Below are positions 1 through 10,397 of a stretch of 64,000 bases of DNA, one piece after another. The translations under genes and the position numbers were made by a program. Below the pieces are notes generated by a model. It was not told where the DNA came from. It saw only the letters and a program-made list of their open reading frames with translations, and made no database searches. The stretch lies in the NCBI RefSeq assembly GCF_020889785.1, contig NZ_JACMYK010000005.1:62001-126000 (forward strand), in the 5' to 3' direction. This stretch comes from Bradyrhizobium acaciae. GTDB lineage: Bacteria; Pseudomonadota; Alphaproteobacteria; Rhizobiales; Xanthobacteraceae. The number at the start of each line of letters is the position of its first letter. Within the stretch, counting starts at the first letter, position 1.

Positions 1-157
1 CAAGGTGCGGATGGCGCTCACTTCTTCGCGAGACGACGCGTCTTTGACACGCCATCTCGCTCGCGGACGCACTGCGGTGCGGCTGAAGGACGCGCTCGAC
101 GGCTCGCCGCGTCCGCATTGATCAACCTGGTCTTCTTCTCTGGACCCTGTTCTGACG

Positions 158-889
158 TCAGAACTTGTAAGCGATGCCGCCGCTGATGAGCCACGGGTCG
201 ATATTGGCGCGCCCGGAGACGGGAATCGCATTGTTTACGGTCGCAGAATAATCCGGTCGCAACCACAGCTTCTTCACGTCGAAGTTGAGGCCCCAATGAC
301 GGTCAAGCATGTAATCGAAGCCGAATTGGACTGCCGCGCCGAACCGGTTGTTGATGCGCAGATCGGTCACGGTAAGGCCGGCAAACGACGTATTGGCCGC
401 CGACTGATTGAAGAATGCGGTGTAGTTGATGCCTGCGCCGATATAAGGCTTAAGTGGGCCGAAATCAGTAAAGTGATATTGCAGGGTCAGCGTCGGCGGC
501 AATAGCCAGGCTTTGCCGATATCGAGTCCATTAAGCGGGCCAGTGCCGCCGATCTGATGGCGGGTCACGCCGAGAATGAGTTCGGCCGCGATGTTCTTTG
601 TGAAGAAATAAGTGATGTCGAGCTCCGGTATGGCTTGATCGCTGATCGACAGCCCGGAGTTGGGAGAAGACAGCGAGGGCACCCCGCCGACGTGGACTGA
701 ACTGCCTGAGGTATCCGGCAGAACGCCGAGCACCCGCAGGCGGATCATCCATGGATTGAACGGTTCGATCGGAGGCGCCTTGTAGTAAACCGGCGCCGGA
801 CCGAGATCCGCAGCCTGTGCCGAGATGCTGGCCAACGAGATCGCGAGCGTGAGCAGCGAGGTCGTCGTCAGGATTGCTTTCTTTCTCAT
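158..889 (-). CDS. ompW: OmpW-family outer membrane porin
   Basis: This is a 243-residue protein with an N-terminal signal peptide (basic start MRKKAIL, hydrophobic stretch, then a SAQAAD cleavage-type site) and alternating beta-strand pattern ending in the C-terminal aromatic residue (IAYKF) typical of outer membrane barrels. Conserved OmpW features are visible, such as TLQYHF and LKPYIGAGINY. OmpW proteins are 8-stranded barrels that take up small hydrophobic compounds. I chose the second ATG, at 889, because GGAG lies 6 bases upstream of it; an ATG four codons earlier (901) lacks such a site. A perfect FixK/FNR-type box sits about 75-90 bases upstream, so expression under low oxygen is likely. 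The fold is clear; the substrate is not. Confidence 0.88.
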   Translation of the reverse strand: MRKKAILTTTSLLTLAISLASISAQAADLGPAPVYYKAPPIEPFNPWMIRLRVLGVLPDTSGSSVHVGGVPSLSSPNSGLSISDQAIPELDITYFFTKNIAAELILGVTRHQIGGTGPLNGLDIGKAWLLPPTLTLQYHFTDFGPLKPYIGAGINYTAFFNQSAANTSFAGLTVTDLRINNRFGAAVQFGFDYMLDRHWGLNFDVKKLWLRPDYSATVNNAIPVSGRANIDPWLISGGIAYKF

Positions 890-962
890 CGAATTCTCCA
901 TTCCAACAGTTGCGCGATAAGGCGCGCGAGAACTCTGTCACACGGGACGAGCGGCGGATGAT

Positions 963-976
963 TTGATGCGGATCAA
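963..976 (-). promoter_or_regulatory. FixK/FNR-type box upstream of ompW
   Basis: The 14-base palindrome TTGATGCGGATCAA is a perfect TTGAT-N4-ATCAA anaerobox. It lies 74-87 bases upstream of the chosen ompW start, a suitable place for class II FNR/FixK activation. FixK2 of Bradyrhizobium recognises this type of sequence. Binding is inferred. Confidence 0.75.
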
Positions 977-1350
977 AAAGGTGAGTGGCTCGCCGCAATT
1001 ATACGGCTGAGTTGCATAAGAGGCACGGCCATCGAAGCGTCGTTGTCTTTGCTCTGATCGCTTGTTGGATTCATAGCCTGTGCTGAGGTTCAGTCTCTTC
1101 AGCAAATTGTTTGTTGGCTTGAGTCCCCGATCCAATCCAGTCCCGCTGGGCCATCCACGATCAAGGTGGCGATGCAGCGACCTCTCGCATTGGGGGACGC
1201 ACACCCAAGGCGCAATATGGGTAGATCCGTGTACGGAGCAACCATGCCGGCCTTCTCAGCGAGGGCCAAATCGGCGACCGCGAAGCAAGCCGGAAGCAGG
1301 AAATGTGGTTCTTCGCATGGTGCGTCACATCAAAGCATTCTGTCCCAGCC
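977..1350. other. Intergenic stretch, no gene seen
   Basis: Open frames here overlap in several directions without a ribosome binding site, recognisable motif or coding-like composition. I see no gene between ompW and the ArsC-like gene. Confidence 0.5.
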
Positions 1351-1764
1351 TCACAATTGCGGGCAGCGTGTCTCGTTTGCGTCATGCGCACATCCCTCGA
1401 GATCAACTGGGGTCTTGCGGTCAAGCAGCGTCAGCACGAGCTCATGATCGAATCCAGCGCATCGTGATCCGTCGACGTCAATCAGAGGTCTGCGTATCAG
1501 GAGCGGATCACCTAACATCAACGCTAGTGCGCGTGGGGCGTCGGTCATGTTGGGATTGACTTCGCCTGATTTGATACGGGAAGCGGCTTGGTTGAACCAG
1601 GAAACAACCGGCGCATTGCCGAAGAAGCGGCGCAATTCTTCCGAAGTCCACGGCTCCGTCAAAATATCTTTGGCTATAATGTTGTGACCGGCAGCGTTGA
1701 GCGCTTGAATCTGGCGCGCATTGGTCGCGCAGCCGGGCTTTTGAAAAAAGATGACTGTCGCCAT
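1351..1764 (-). CDS. Nitrogenase-associated ArsC-like protein
   Basis: The product is 137 residues with a thioredoxin-like N-terminus (MATVIFFQKPGC) carrying the GCATNARQ motif of the ArsC/Spx fold, then KDILTEPWTSEELRRFFG, PVVSWFN, and PLLIRRPLIDVDG, which matches the family layout. A nif-cluster subgroup of this family is known as nitrogenase-associated protein (sometimes called NifO-like). Only one cysteine of the classical arsenate reductase set is in the expected place, so reductase activity is uncertain. It is divergent from nifH with about 580 bases between starts. I found no convincing -24/-12 promoter on its own side. Confidence 0.82.
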   Translation of the reverse strand: MATVIFFQKPGCATNARQIQALNAAGHNIIAKDILTEPWTSEELRRFFGNAPVVSWFNQAASRIKSGEVNPNMTDAPRALALMLGDPLLIRRPLIDVDGSRCAGFDHELVLTLLDRKTPVDLEGCAHDANETRCPQL

Positions 1765-2058
1765 GTCACACCTATGTCGGAAGGCCGAACTGAACGATTG
1801 CCATGTGGCTGCTACGTTCTACGCCCATTCGATGGTCTTACCGATCATCTTCAATGTCGGTTGTCTGAGCGCTGCTGATATCCGCTGTCCAGTTAGTCTG
1901 GAGCGCAACCGACATTGTCGCACTGCTCAAGTCCCAGAGAGCCGGTTCACGAGAGGAACAGCAAGTTCCATTCCAAGTCCCATTCGAAGTCCCATTCCAT
2001 GGCTGAAGAATTGGATAGCCCATGCAAACGGGCTTCTCGCGCCGGCGGTTGCCGCTCT

Positions 2059-2074
2059 TGTTCGTTTTCTGACA
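2059..2074 (+). promoter_or_regulatory. NifA upstream activator sequence for nifH
   Basis: TGTTCGTTTTCTGACA is an exact TGT-N10-ACA element. It ends about 97 bases before the -24 element of the nifH promoter, which is the usual distance for NifA acting through DNA looping. Confidence 0.8.
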
Positions 2075-2170
2075 GCCGCGCTGACCGATAGGTTCCTAAA
2101 CAGCTAGGGCGCACTCACGGCACCTGGCTTTTCAAATGTAATCAAAGACTTGGGGAGCGCTTATGAACGT

Positions 2171-2186
2171 TGGCACGGCGGTTGCT
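2171..2186 (+). promoter_or_regulatory. Sigma-54 (-24/-12) promoter of nifH
   Basis: TGGCACGGCGGTTGCT fits the consensus TGGCAC-N5-TTGCW at every conserved base, with GG and GC ten bases apart. Transcription would start near 2198, giving a leader of about 150 bases before the nifH ATG. Confidence 0.93.
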
Positions 2187-2236
2187 AATATCGGGCAGCA
2201 ACACTGAGTGAGGGCTGAGTGCACGCCGACGCGTAA

Positions 2237-3232
<996 letters not shown>

Positions 3233-3241
3233 GGGTCGTGA

Positions 3242-3309
3242 GTCGCGGCCTTGTCAAGGCCTGCGACGGATGCCGGCCTCCCCCACCCCCCATCCGGGGA
3301 GGCCGGCAT
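3242..3309 (+). terminator. Two tandem hairpins after nifH
   Basis: An imperfect stem (GTCGC-GGCCTTG against CAAGGCC-T-GCGAC, 3242-3267) is followed at once by a perfect 14-bp GC-rich stem (3270-3283 with 3296-3309, arms ATGCCGGCCTCCCC and its complement) around a 12-base loop. No U-tract follows, so these may protect the abundant nifH mRNA 3' end as well as end or slow transcription. Confidence 0.65.
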
Positions 3310-3380
3310 TCTGATCAGCGCCGCCGGCCGGACCAGGATGCGCCGGGGTAAACCTGGCCGCTATAGAGACCCATAAGATC

Positions 3381-4091
3381 ATGTCCGAAGTACACCTCCT
3401 TCCGTTTATGGTTGCTCGTGAGCCTGATGCGAGCAGTCGCAACGGAATTGTAGTCTACCGCCTCCTCACCGGCGTACCTCCTGCGGATGCCGACATTGCC
3501 AGTGACAGTCATTTTGACCGCCACGCTTTGGCATCTATTCTGGCAGCTGCCACGATGGATGGTGGCGCTCTTCCGGAGAAGGCTGGCTTATCGGGCGATG
3601 AACTCGCGGCTTTGCTCGCGCAGCACTTTTCCTCACTTGAGATCGGACTCCCCGATGAGCTCCTGAGGTACAAATGTGACGAGAACGAAGAAATCGCAAT
3701 GGTGCGCGATCTTCTGCTAAAGCACCGCTCGACGGAAGGAAATCTCGGCCGCTGGCTCGCTGCCATGGTCGCACGACGAGCGATCGAACCAGACCATCTA
3801 TGGGAAGATCTCGGATTGCGCAATCGTGGCGAGCTCTCTCGGTTGCTCAGCCGTCATTACGCGCCGCTCGCCGCGCGCAATGTCAACAATATGCGTTGGA
3901 AGCGTTTCTTCTATCGTATGCTTTGCGAGGATGAAGGCCTCGCGATGTGTACAACACCAGTGTGCACGCAATGTAACGACTTCAACCTGTGTTTCGGCGA
4001 AGAAAGCGGTGAGAGCCGGATGGCGGAGCGCCGGCGCGACCTTCTGCTGCTGGCGGCCCGCCAGGAGGTCGCCGCTGACTGGCCCATCTGA
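3381..4091 (+). CDS. nifQ: NifQ, molybdenum-sulfur donor for FeMo-co
   Basis: NifQ carries a Mo-Fe-S cluster and delivers molybdenum to the NifEN/NifH assembly site. The 236-residue product ends with the family signature C-x4-C-x2-C-x5-C, read here as CTTPVCTQCNDFNLC, followed by FGEE. The N-terminal region is longer than in many NifQ proteins, and no clear ribosome binding site precedes ATG 3381, so an internal ATG at 3408 is possible. It lies about 150 bases after nifH, beyond the hairpins, and has no separate -24/-12 element, so it probably depends on read-through from nifH. Confidence 0.93.
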   Translation: MSEVHLLPFMVAREPDASSRNGIVVYRLLTGVPPADADIASDSHFDRHALASILAAATMDGGALPEKAGLSGDELAALLAQHFSSLEIGLPDELLRYKCDENEEIAMVRDLLLKHRSTEGNLGRWLAAMVARRAIEPDHLWEDLGLRNRGELSRLLSRHYAPLAARNVNNMRWKRFFYRMLCEDEGLAMCTTPVCTQCNDFNLCFGEESGESRMAERRRDLLLLAARQEVAADWPI

Positions 4092-4412
4092 CTTGCCACA
4101 AATGTTCTCGTACGTTGCGGCACGAGAGCGCTCCCAGATTTGGCGAACTCCGGCAGGTTGGTTGTGCGGCCAAACGCCGTATCGATGCCAGCAACTGACG
4201 ATGGATCCAAGACAGCCGGCTAGAATTGCTCCGTGATCAAGTCGCCACATCTCGGCGCGCTGCAATCGCGTTGGCTTTCGAGCGAGACTTGGGACGAGAC
4301 TTGGGAATAGCAAAGTGTCCATCTCATGAGCCCGTCGCCTTCGATAATCCGATGGGGGACGAAGGTTAAGGACGGAGCGTAGATTTTCAATCGGTTGCCG
4401 AGGATAGCGCAG

Positions 4413-4428
4413 TGGCATGCGGGTTGCT
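4413..4428 (+). promoter_or_regulatory. Sigma-54 (-24/-12) promoter of nifV
   Basis: TGGCATGCGGGTTGCT matches TGGCAC-N5-TTGCW except one base, with correct GG-N10-GC spacing. It overlaps an upstream in-frame GTG of the nifV frame, so that codon cannot be the real start. I saw no exact TGT-N10-ACA element in the 320 bases upstream. Confidence 0.85.
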
Positions 4429-4465
4429 GAAGGAGACGTGGTCAAAAGATGAGGAGCCAGCCTGC

Positions 4466-5650
4466 GTGATCGCCTCTACCAACGAACCCTCATGGTCCGA
4501 TCAAGAACGCGCAAAGCCGACCGTGCTTAACGATACGACTCTAAGGGACGGGGAGCAGGCGCCCGGTGTTGCGTTCACCACAAAGGAAAAGCTGTCGATC
4601 GCGCAGGCGCTTGCGCGGGCCGGGGTCACGGAGATCGAGGCGGGAACGCCCGCGATGGGCAGTGAGGAAATCACAGCAATTCGCGCCATTGTCGAAGCAG
4701 ATCTTCCGCTGACTACGATAGGCTGGTGCCGGATGAGGGAAGCGGACGTCGACGCGGCGATTGAATCCCAGGTGTCCATGATCAACATGTCGATCCCGAC
4801 TTCCGATGTACAGATCGCGGCCAAGCTTGGCGGTCATAGCGGCCTGGCGCTGGAACGGGTGGGGCGATTGGTCGGCTATGCTCGTCGGAAGGGGCTTCAG
4901 GTTTCTGTTGGCGGCGAGGACGCTTCGCGCGCCAACGTCGAGTTTCTGATCCGGCTGATTGCAGTCGCAAAAGCCGCGGGCGCGCGTCGCTTTCGTATTG
5001 CAGATACGCTCGGTGTGCTCGATCCCGACGCAACCTACGCGCTGGTCAGGAAACTGCGTGTGACCACAGATTTGGAACTCGAATTTCACGGCCACGACGA
5101 TCTCGGACTCGCAACCGCCAATACACTCTCCGCCATCAAAGCTGGCGCGAGCCACGCTTCGGTGACCGTCATCGGGCTAGGCGAGCGGGCCGGAAATGCG
5201 CCGCTTGAGGAAGTCGCGGTCGCACTCAAGCAGCTCTACGGGCGCGAGACCGGCATCATACTTCCAGAGCTCGAGAACGTTGCCGCACTGGTGGCAGCCG
5301 CGGCCGCGCGTGCCATTCCTCTGAATAAGGCCATCGTTGGAGAGCACGTATTTACGCACGAATCCGGTATTCATGTCGATGGCCTTTTGAAGGATCAGCG
5401 TACCTATCAGTCGCTTGATCCGGCTTTGCTTGGCCGCCGCAACCGCTTTGTGATCGGCAAGCATTCCGGACTTGCGGCGATTACGGCGTTGCTCGATGAA
5501 CTCAAGCTTGCCGCCAGCGCCGATCAAGCAAGACAGATCCTGTCGCAAGTTCGCAAGCATGCGATCGATCACAAGCTGCCGGTCGAGCGCCAAACGGTGG
5601 CGGCGATCTGGCGCGACGTGTGCGGATGCCAAGCCATCCAAACCGGGTGA
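4466..5650 (+). CDS. nifV: Homocitrate synthase
   Basis: NifV condenses 2-oxoglutarate and acetyl-CoA to homocitrate, the organic ligand of FeMo-cofactor. Family motifs are present: [17 protein letters not shown] near the start (metal and substrate binding), [14 protein letters not shown] in the TIM barrel, and [15 protein letters not shown], the zinc-binding HxH region. I chose GTG 4466, giving 394 residues, because GAGGAG lies 9 bases upstream and because the longer frame from 4412 would run through the -24/-12 promoter. Symbiotic nifV is worth noting: many host-dependent rhizobia lack it and take homocitrate from the plant. Confidence 0.95.
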   Translation: MIASTNEPSWSDQERAKPTVLNDTTLRDGEQAPGVAFTTKEKLSIAQALARAGVTEIEAGTPAMGSEEITAIRAIVEADLPLTTIGWCRMREADVDAAIESQVSMINMSIPTSDVQIAAKLGGHSGLALERVGRLVGYARRKGLQVSVGGEDASRANVEFLIRLIAVAKAAGARRFRIADTLGVLDPDATYALVRKLRVTTDLELEFHGHDDLGLATANTLSAIKAGASHASVTVIGLGERAGNAPLEEVAVALKQLYGRETGIILPELENVAALVAAAAARAIPLNKAIVGEHVFTHESGIHVDGLLKDQRTYQSLDPALLGRRNRFVIGKHSGLAAITALLDELKLAASADQARQILSQVRKHAIDHKLPVERQTVAAIWRDVCGCQAIQTG

Positions 5651-6131
5651 AGAGCCGTGCTTAGCATCGTTCGCGCCGACTGTTCGAGAGACCAGGTGTG
5701 TCGCAAGGAGGTTATCCGATGCCACTGATTGGCGCGAAAATGCCTCACTTCCGCGTGCCAGCTCGCCGGTCGCAAATCTGCGCTCCAGTTGTTGCGGGCT
5801 ATTCCAGCATACGTGCTGTGATCTGCAATCCAGAAGCGAGCCGTCTGCGGACTGCCAAGCGACGTCTTGTCTTGAGGCTGCCGTCCGGCCCGACCACCGG
5901 TCGGACGAGCATCAGCACCGATTGCGGTTTGGCCGTTCATGCCCCTTCGTCATCCGGGCTGACGTCGCCGCCCGACCTGCAGATCTGGATAGCGAAGTTG
6001 AGCGCGTCGGTGTTCCAGGGGCGGGCATTGGCGATGCGCACCCGCTGTGCGAGGTAGAACCGCGGCAATAACATCAGGGGCTAAGCGTATCTTATTTGGC
6101 GCCCGAGAGCCGATCCAAAGGAGACTTTTCG
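5651..6131 (+). other. Gap between nifV and nifW with one short open frame
   Basis: This 480-base stretch holds an open frame at 5719-6057 (112 codons) behind a strong AAGGAGGT six bases from ATG. The product (start MPLIGAKMPHFRVPARR) has no motif I recognise and looks unlike a folded protein. It may be a decayed gene that kept its ribosome binding site. I found no sigma-54 promoter here, so nifW may be read from the nifV promoter. Confidence 0.4.
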
Positions 6132-6473
6132 ATGATCAACTCATCCCCGGCAGCCCCTATCCTGAACCGGCTTAGCAACGCCTCGTCGGCAGAGGAGTTC
6201 TTTTCGCTGCTTGGCGTCGATTATGATCCGAAGATTGTAAATGTCGCGCGCCTTCACATCCTAAAGCGCATGGGACAATATTTCGCCAAAGAGCAATTTT
6301 CTGGCGCCACAGAGCCGGAAATCAGAGCTCGGTGCAAAGCGATGCTGGAGCAGGCTTATGCTGATTTCGTGGCATCGCCGCCGATTGATCAGCGCGTATT
6401 CAAGGTCTTGAAGGATGCCGTTGCAGGCCCTGGCAAGCCGACAGGCTTTGTTCCATTGAGCGAACTGAAGTGA
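6132..6473 (+). CDS. nifW: Nitrogenase-stabilising protein NifW
   Basis: NifW interacts with the MoFe protein and helps protect it from oxygen. The 113-residue product shows the family pattern: LNRLSNASSAEEFFSLLGVDYDP, then NVARLHILKRMGQYF, and VFKVLKDAVAGPG. ATG 6132 has AAGGAGA eight bases upstream; the open frame extends 12 codons further back without such a site. Length is normal for the family. It follows nifV on the same strand. Confidence 0.94.
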   Translation: MINSSPAAPILNRLSNASSAEEFFSLLGVDYDPKIVNVARLHILKRMGQYFAKEQFSGATEPEIRARCKAMLEQAYADFVASPPIDQRVFKVLKDAVAGPGKPTGFVPLSELK

Positions 6474-6574
6474 CCTCGCGTTCCACCGCAATGAGGTGTT
6501 CTCCAACGATTGCCGTGCTGTCTGAAGGCTCCTTCATCCAGATCATCTCTCTGCCAGCATGACCCGAGCGGCGC

Positions 6575-6590
6575 TGTCGCATTCCCGACC
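6575..6590 (+). promoter_or_regulatory. Possible NifA site for fixBCX (one mismatch)
   Basis: TGTCGCATTCCCGACC is TGT-N10-ACC, one base off TGT-N10-ACA. It ends about 93 bases before the fixBCX -24 element, a normal distance. It is listed as a candidate only. Confidence 0.4.
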
Positions 6591-6683
6591 CATGTCCGGA
6601 CCGGTCTCGTCCAAGGCCCTGAGCAAGCATTTAAGTGTCTGTCAAATCACTGCGTCCGCCTGATTTTTAGTGGTTTTTGCAAG

Positions 6684-6699
6684 TGGTACGACACTTGCT
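6684..6699 (+). promoter_or_regulatory. Sigma-54 (-24/-12) promoter of fixBCX
   Basis: TGGTACGACACTTGCT matches TGGCAC-N5-TTGCW with one change, and GG-N10-GC spacing is exact. It implies a start near 6711, some 735 bases before fixB. From memory, work on B. japonicum fixBCX also reported a transcript start about 700 bases upstream of fixB. Confidence 0.88.
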
Positions 6700-6710
6700 G
6701 TTGTCGTGCC

Positions 6711-7445
6711 TATCCCGTCATCGATGCTGACAGATGGCGGCCGTCCGAGATGAAAAAGGAAGGACTATGACGCTGCTTCTACCGCCTACCAAGCGATGCG
6801 GCATGATCTCGCGGCTCACGCTCGCGCCAGGTCCGTTCGATATAGCCTTTGATGCGAACGCAGCCAACGCGGACCGTGAGAGGGTGATCAATGGCTAAGT
6901 CGTCCGATGCGAAACAGCTGGAGAGGGCATGTACATAGTCGTCAGCGTCGAGCAGGTCCGCGGATGCGCGCAAAGGAGCATTCGACGCAACGCGGATAGC
7001 AACATGCGTCCGGCGGGGGCGCCAAGCTCGGCCGATGCAAGGTGCCGGGGCTGGAGGCTGGCCACGCAGTGGATGGTAGCTGCGCTGCTCGGATCGCGTT
7101 GGTGCTCGCAGCCGGTGCAGAGCGCTGGGCCGAAAGCGAGGCGCCGATACTGCAGAGCAGGCGGACGCAACAACTCTTCCGGGCACAGATGCCGCAGCGG
7201 CGTCGCCGGCACAATGGCGCTTGTCGAACCGAGCGCGCGAGGCACTACCGTCGAGGACATCTCTGGCTCTGGCCCGCCCGGAGCGTCTACGTCGATGACG
7301 AGTTTACTGCCTGGTCGGTTTGCACTGAGCGGGCCGGGCAGCCGAGCAGCCAGGCCACTTGCTGATCAGAACCGTTCCTCAGTCAACTGAATCTAGATAC
7401 AAAGCTGTGGCGCGGGCGCGCGTATTCTTGAGGGGACTTTAAAGC
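6711..7445 (+). other. Long untranslated leader of fixBCX
   Basis: The interval between the -24/-12 promoter and fixB has no convincing long gene. It contains a 43-codon open frame at 6767-6898 (start MTLLLPPTKRCGM) with AAGGAAGG just upstream, and a six-codon frame starting at 6750 whose stop overlaps that start. The rest looks like decayed coding sequence. The literature on B. japonicum, as I recall it, describes a 5' region that affects the amount of fixBCX mRNA; these short frames could be part of that. Confidence 0.55.
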
Positions 7446-8555
7446 ATGAGCAATGTCACCAAAACAGCTGTGCCTGCGGCGGCCGGCCGGGCAGCAGCCA
7501 AGAAGGAACTGCCGGAGCACTTTAAGGCCTACAAGCATGTCTGGGTTTTCGTCGAGCTGGAGCGCGGCCAGGTGCATCCGGTTTCCTGGGAGCTCATGGG
7601 AGCGGGGCGCAGGCTTGCCGACAAGCTGAAGGTGAATCTCGCCGCGGTCGTTGTCGGCCCGGAAGGGCAGTCCACCCGTAACGCCGCACTTGAATCCTTT
7701 TGCTATGGGGCCGATCTGACCTATCTCGTGAGCGACAACGTTTTGGCGGATTACCGCAATGAATCCTATACCAAGGCGCTCACCGAACTCGTCAATACCT
7801 ACAAGCCCGAGATCCTGCTGTTGGGCGCGACCACGCTGGGGCGCGATCTCGCGGGTTCGGTGGCGACCACTTTGTCAACGGGGCTCACTGCCGACTGCAC
7901 CGCGCTCGATGTCGACGCCGATGGTTCTCTTGCGGCGACGCGTCCGACCTTTGGAGGCTCGTTGCTCTGCACGATCTATACCTTGAATTATCGTCCGCAG
8001 ATGGCAACAGTGCGGCCGCGGGTCATGCCGATGCCTGAGCGCGTCGAACGTGATGCTGCCCGTATCATCGTCCATCCGCTCGGCCTTGTCGAAGACGATA
8101 TTGTCACGAAAGTTCTGTCGTTTCTCCCAGATCGTGATTCCGAGACATCAAATCTGGCCTATGCCGACGTCGTGGTTGCGGGTGGCTTGGGACTGGGATC
8201 GCCTGAGAACTTCCGGCTGGTGCGCGAGCTTGCAACTCTTCTTGGCGCTGAATATGGCTGCTCGCGTCCTCTGGTGCAGAAGGGATGGGTTACGTCTGAT
8301 CGGCAGATCGGTCAGACCGGCAAGACGATCCGGCCAAAGCTCTATATTGCGGCCGGTATTTCCGGCGCGATCCAGCACCGGGTGGGTGTCGAGGGAGCGG
8401 ATCTGATCGTCGCCATCAATACTGACAAATGTGCTCCAATCTTCGACTTCGCCCATGTTGCGATCGTCAGTGATGCCATGCAATTGCTGCCGGCGCTGAC
8501 GGCGGCATTTCGCGCTCGGCTCTTGCCGAATTCGCGCGCCCGAATCGCGGTCTAG
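7446..8555 (+). CDS. fixB: FixB, electron transfer flavoprotein alpha subunit
   Basis: FixB pairs with FixA (not in this window) in the bifurcating FixABCX complex, which uses NADH to drive low-potential electron supply to nitrogenase while reducing quinone. The 369-residue protein has the ETF alpha N-terminal domain ([31 protein letters not shown]) and the C-terminal FAD-binding domain ([39 protein letters not shown]). ATG 7446 follows GAGGGG. fixC starts 11 bases after its stop. Confidence 0.97.
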   Translation: MSNVTKTAVPAAAGRAAAKKELPEHFKAYKHVWVFVELERGQVHPVSWELMGAGRRLADKLKVNLAAVVVGPEGQSTRNAALESFCYGADLTYLVSDNVLADYRNESYTKALTELVNTYKPEILLLGATTLGRDLAGSVATTLSTGLTADCTALDVDADGSLAATRPTFGGSLLCTIYTLNYRPQMATVRPRVMPMPERVERDAARIIVHPLGLVEDDIVTKVLSFLPDRDSETSNLAYADVVVAGGLGLGSPENFRLVRELATLLGAEYGCSRPLVQKGWVTSDRQIGQTGKTIRPKLYIAAGISGAIQHRVGVEGADLIVAINTDKCAPIFDFAHVAIVSDAMQLLPALTAAFRARLLPNSRARIAV

Positions 8556-8566
8556 AGGAGATGATG

Positions 8567-9874
8567 ATGATTGAAGAGAGGTTCGATGCCATCGTGGTAG
8601 GAGCCGGTATGGCTGGTAACGCGGCGGCACTGTCCATGGCCAGGCAAGGCATGAAGGTGCTGCAGCTCGAGCGCGGCGAATATCCTGGATCGAAAAATGT
8701 GCAGGGCGCAATCCTCTACGCGGACATGATGGAAAAGCTAGTCCCCGAGTTTCGCGAAGAGGCGCCGCTCGAGCGTCATCTGGTTGAACAACGGTTCTGG
8801 ATGATGGACGACCGCTCGCATGTCGGGATGCATTACCGCTCGGACGACTTCAACGAGGAGCGGCCGAATCGCTACACGATCATACGCGCGCAGTTTGACA
8901 AATGGTTCTCGTCAAAGGTGCGCGAAGCCGGCGCGACCGTGCTCTGCGAGACGACCGTGACGGAGCTCGTACGGGACGAGCGGGAAAGGATTGTCGGCGT
9001 TCGTACGGATCGCCGCGACGGCGAAATACATGCCGATGTCGTCGTGCTCGCTGAAGGGGTCAATGGTCTGCTTGGGACGCGCGCGGGCCTGCGCGCGCGG
9101 CCGACACCCGATAATGTTGCGCTCGCCGTCAAGGAAATGCACTTCTTGCCTCGTGAGACCATCGAAGCGCGTTTCAATCTTAGGGGCGATGAAGGCGTCG
9201 TGATCGAGGCGGCGGGCACCATTTCCCGCGGTATGACCGGAATGGGTTTCATCTATGCCAACAAAGAGTGTATTTCGCTGGGCATCGGTTGTCTTGTCGC
9301 CGATTTCCAGCGCACCGGCCAGACGCCCTACGGCTTGCTCGATCAATTCAAAAGGCATCCCTCTGTGTTGCCTCTGCTAGCAGGTTCCGAAGTCAAGGAA
9401 TATTCGGCGCATCTCATCCCTGAAGGAGGCTACAAATCGATCCCACAGCTCTACGGGGAAGGCTGGGTGGTCGTTGGCGATGCGGCGCAACTTAACAATG
9501 CCGTTCATCGCGAGGGCTCCAATCTCGCGATGACCTCAGGTCGCATAGCGGCTGAAGCTATCGGCCTGGTGAAATCGCGCGGCGAGCCGATGACAGCGAC
9601 AAATCTGTCGCTCTACAAGAGGATGTTGGATGAGTCCTTCGTCATCAAGGACCTCAAGAAGTACAAGGATTTGCCGCCGCTGATGCATACTCACTCACAA
9701 AACTTCTTTCTCACCTATCCGCAGCTCATCTCTAAGGCAATGCAAAACTTTGTGCGGGTCGATGGTACGCCCAAGGTTGAGAAGGAGAAGGCGACCTTGA
9801 AATCGTTTGTCAACGCGCGCTCATGGATGGGGCTGTTCGGTGATGCATGTCGTTTTGCGCGAGCCTGGCGCTAA
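8567..9874 (+). CDS. fixC: FixC, FAD-dependent ETF-quinone oxidoreductase-like protein
   Basis: FixC is the membrane-facing flavoprotein of FixABCX. It opens with a Rossmann FAD motif ([16 protein letters not shown]), has the ETF-QO core and ends with the short C-terminal region that leaves the ferredoxin part to FixX. Three ATG codons lie in a row; AGAGGAG at 8554-8560 best fits the third, at 8567, giving 435 residues starting [10 protein letters not shown]. The gene sits between fixB and fixX in one operon. Confidence 0.97.
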   Translation: MIEERFDAIVVGAGMAGNAAALSMARQGMKVLQLERGEYPGSKNVQGAILYADMMEKLVPEFREEAPLERHLVEQRFWMMDDRSHVGMHYRSDDFNEERPNRYTIIRAQFDKWFSSKVREAGATVLCETTVTELVRDERERIVGVRTDRRDGEIHADVVVLAEGVNGLLGTRAGLRARPTPDNVALAVKEMHFLPRETIEARFNLRGDEGVVIEAAGTISRGMTGMGFIYANKECISLGIGCLVADFQRTGQTPYGLLDQFKRHPSVLPLLAGSEVKEYSAHLIPEGGYKSIPQLYGEGWVVVGDAAQLNNAVHREGSNLAMTSGRIAAEAIGLVKSRGEPMTATNLSLYKRMLDESFVIKDLKKYKDLPPLMHTHSQNFFLTYPQLISKAMQNFVRVDGTPKVEKEKATLKSFVNARSWMGLFGDACRFARAWR

Positions 9875-9913
9875 TTATCAACAGTGTGAGTTCCAAGTAT
9901 GGAAGGACAAAGC

Positions 9914-10210
9914 ATGGATGCCGAACCCTCGGTGCGCGTGGAAGACAAGCTGTATTACAACCGCTACCTTGTCGACATTGGTCGTCCTCACGTAAAGGTT
10001 CGCGCACACACGTCCCCATCGCCGCAGCTAGTTGCGCTTTTGAAAGCGTGCCCCGCGCGATGCTATGAGCTGAACGATGAGGGGCGGGTCGAGGTGACTG
10101 TCGACGGCTGTATCGAGTGCGGTACCTGCCGGGTGATCGCCGAGCCCACCGGCGATATCCAGTGGAGTTATCCGCGCGGCGGATATGGGGTGCTGTTCAA
10201 GTTTGGCTGA
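9914..10210 (+). CDS. fixX: FixX, ferredoxin-like protein
   Basis: FixX carries Fe-S clusters of the FixABCX complex and passes electrons on. The 98-residue product has CPARCYE and CIECGTC motifs and the typical ending [18 protein letters not shown] 9914 is preferred over 9899 because GGAAGGA lies upstream of it at good spacing. It starts 40 bases after fixC. Confidence 0.96.
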   Translation: MDAEPSVRVEDKLYYNRYLVDIGRPHVKVRAHTSPSPQLVALLKACPARCYELNDEGRVEVTVDGCIECGTCRVIAEPTGDIQWSYPRGGYGVLFKFG

Positions 10211-10342
10211 GGGTGGCTGAGGATGGAACGAAGCCGTGGTACGAACCGCCCCCAAGCGTCGGAATATTAGCATCTTTCGCACGCTCCGTCTCTGGCACGG
10301 TGCGAGCAATTTGAGCTAGACACGTATCAAGGTAAGAGGACC

Positions 10343-10371
10343 GGTGTGGCGATACGGAACGGCGCCACACC
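10343..10371. terminator. Hairpin between fixX and ahpD
   Basis: A perfect 9-bp stem (GGTGTGGCG with CGCCACACC) around an 11-base loop lies between two converging genes, so it probably acts from both sides. No U-tract is present. Confidence 0.6.
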
Positions 10372-10397
10372 CTGTCGATCGGATGGCAGAGGAGGCA

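Noticed and set aside
1969..2000. Short tandem repeat of about 11 bases (AAGTCCCATTC) upstream of nifH
   Set aside because: Only two to three imperfect copies, outside the promoter and NifA site; too short to interpret.
6636..6651. TGT-N10-ACT near the fixBCX promoter
   Set aside because: Only 33 bases from the -24 element and one mismatch; the site at 6575 is better placed.
10293..10308. GG-N10-GC match resembling a sigma-54 promoter on the plus strand after fixX
   Set aside because: The -12 box reads GAGCA and no plus-strand gene follows; ahpD runs the other way.
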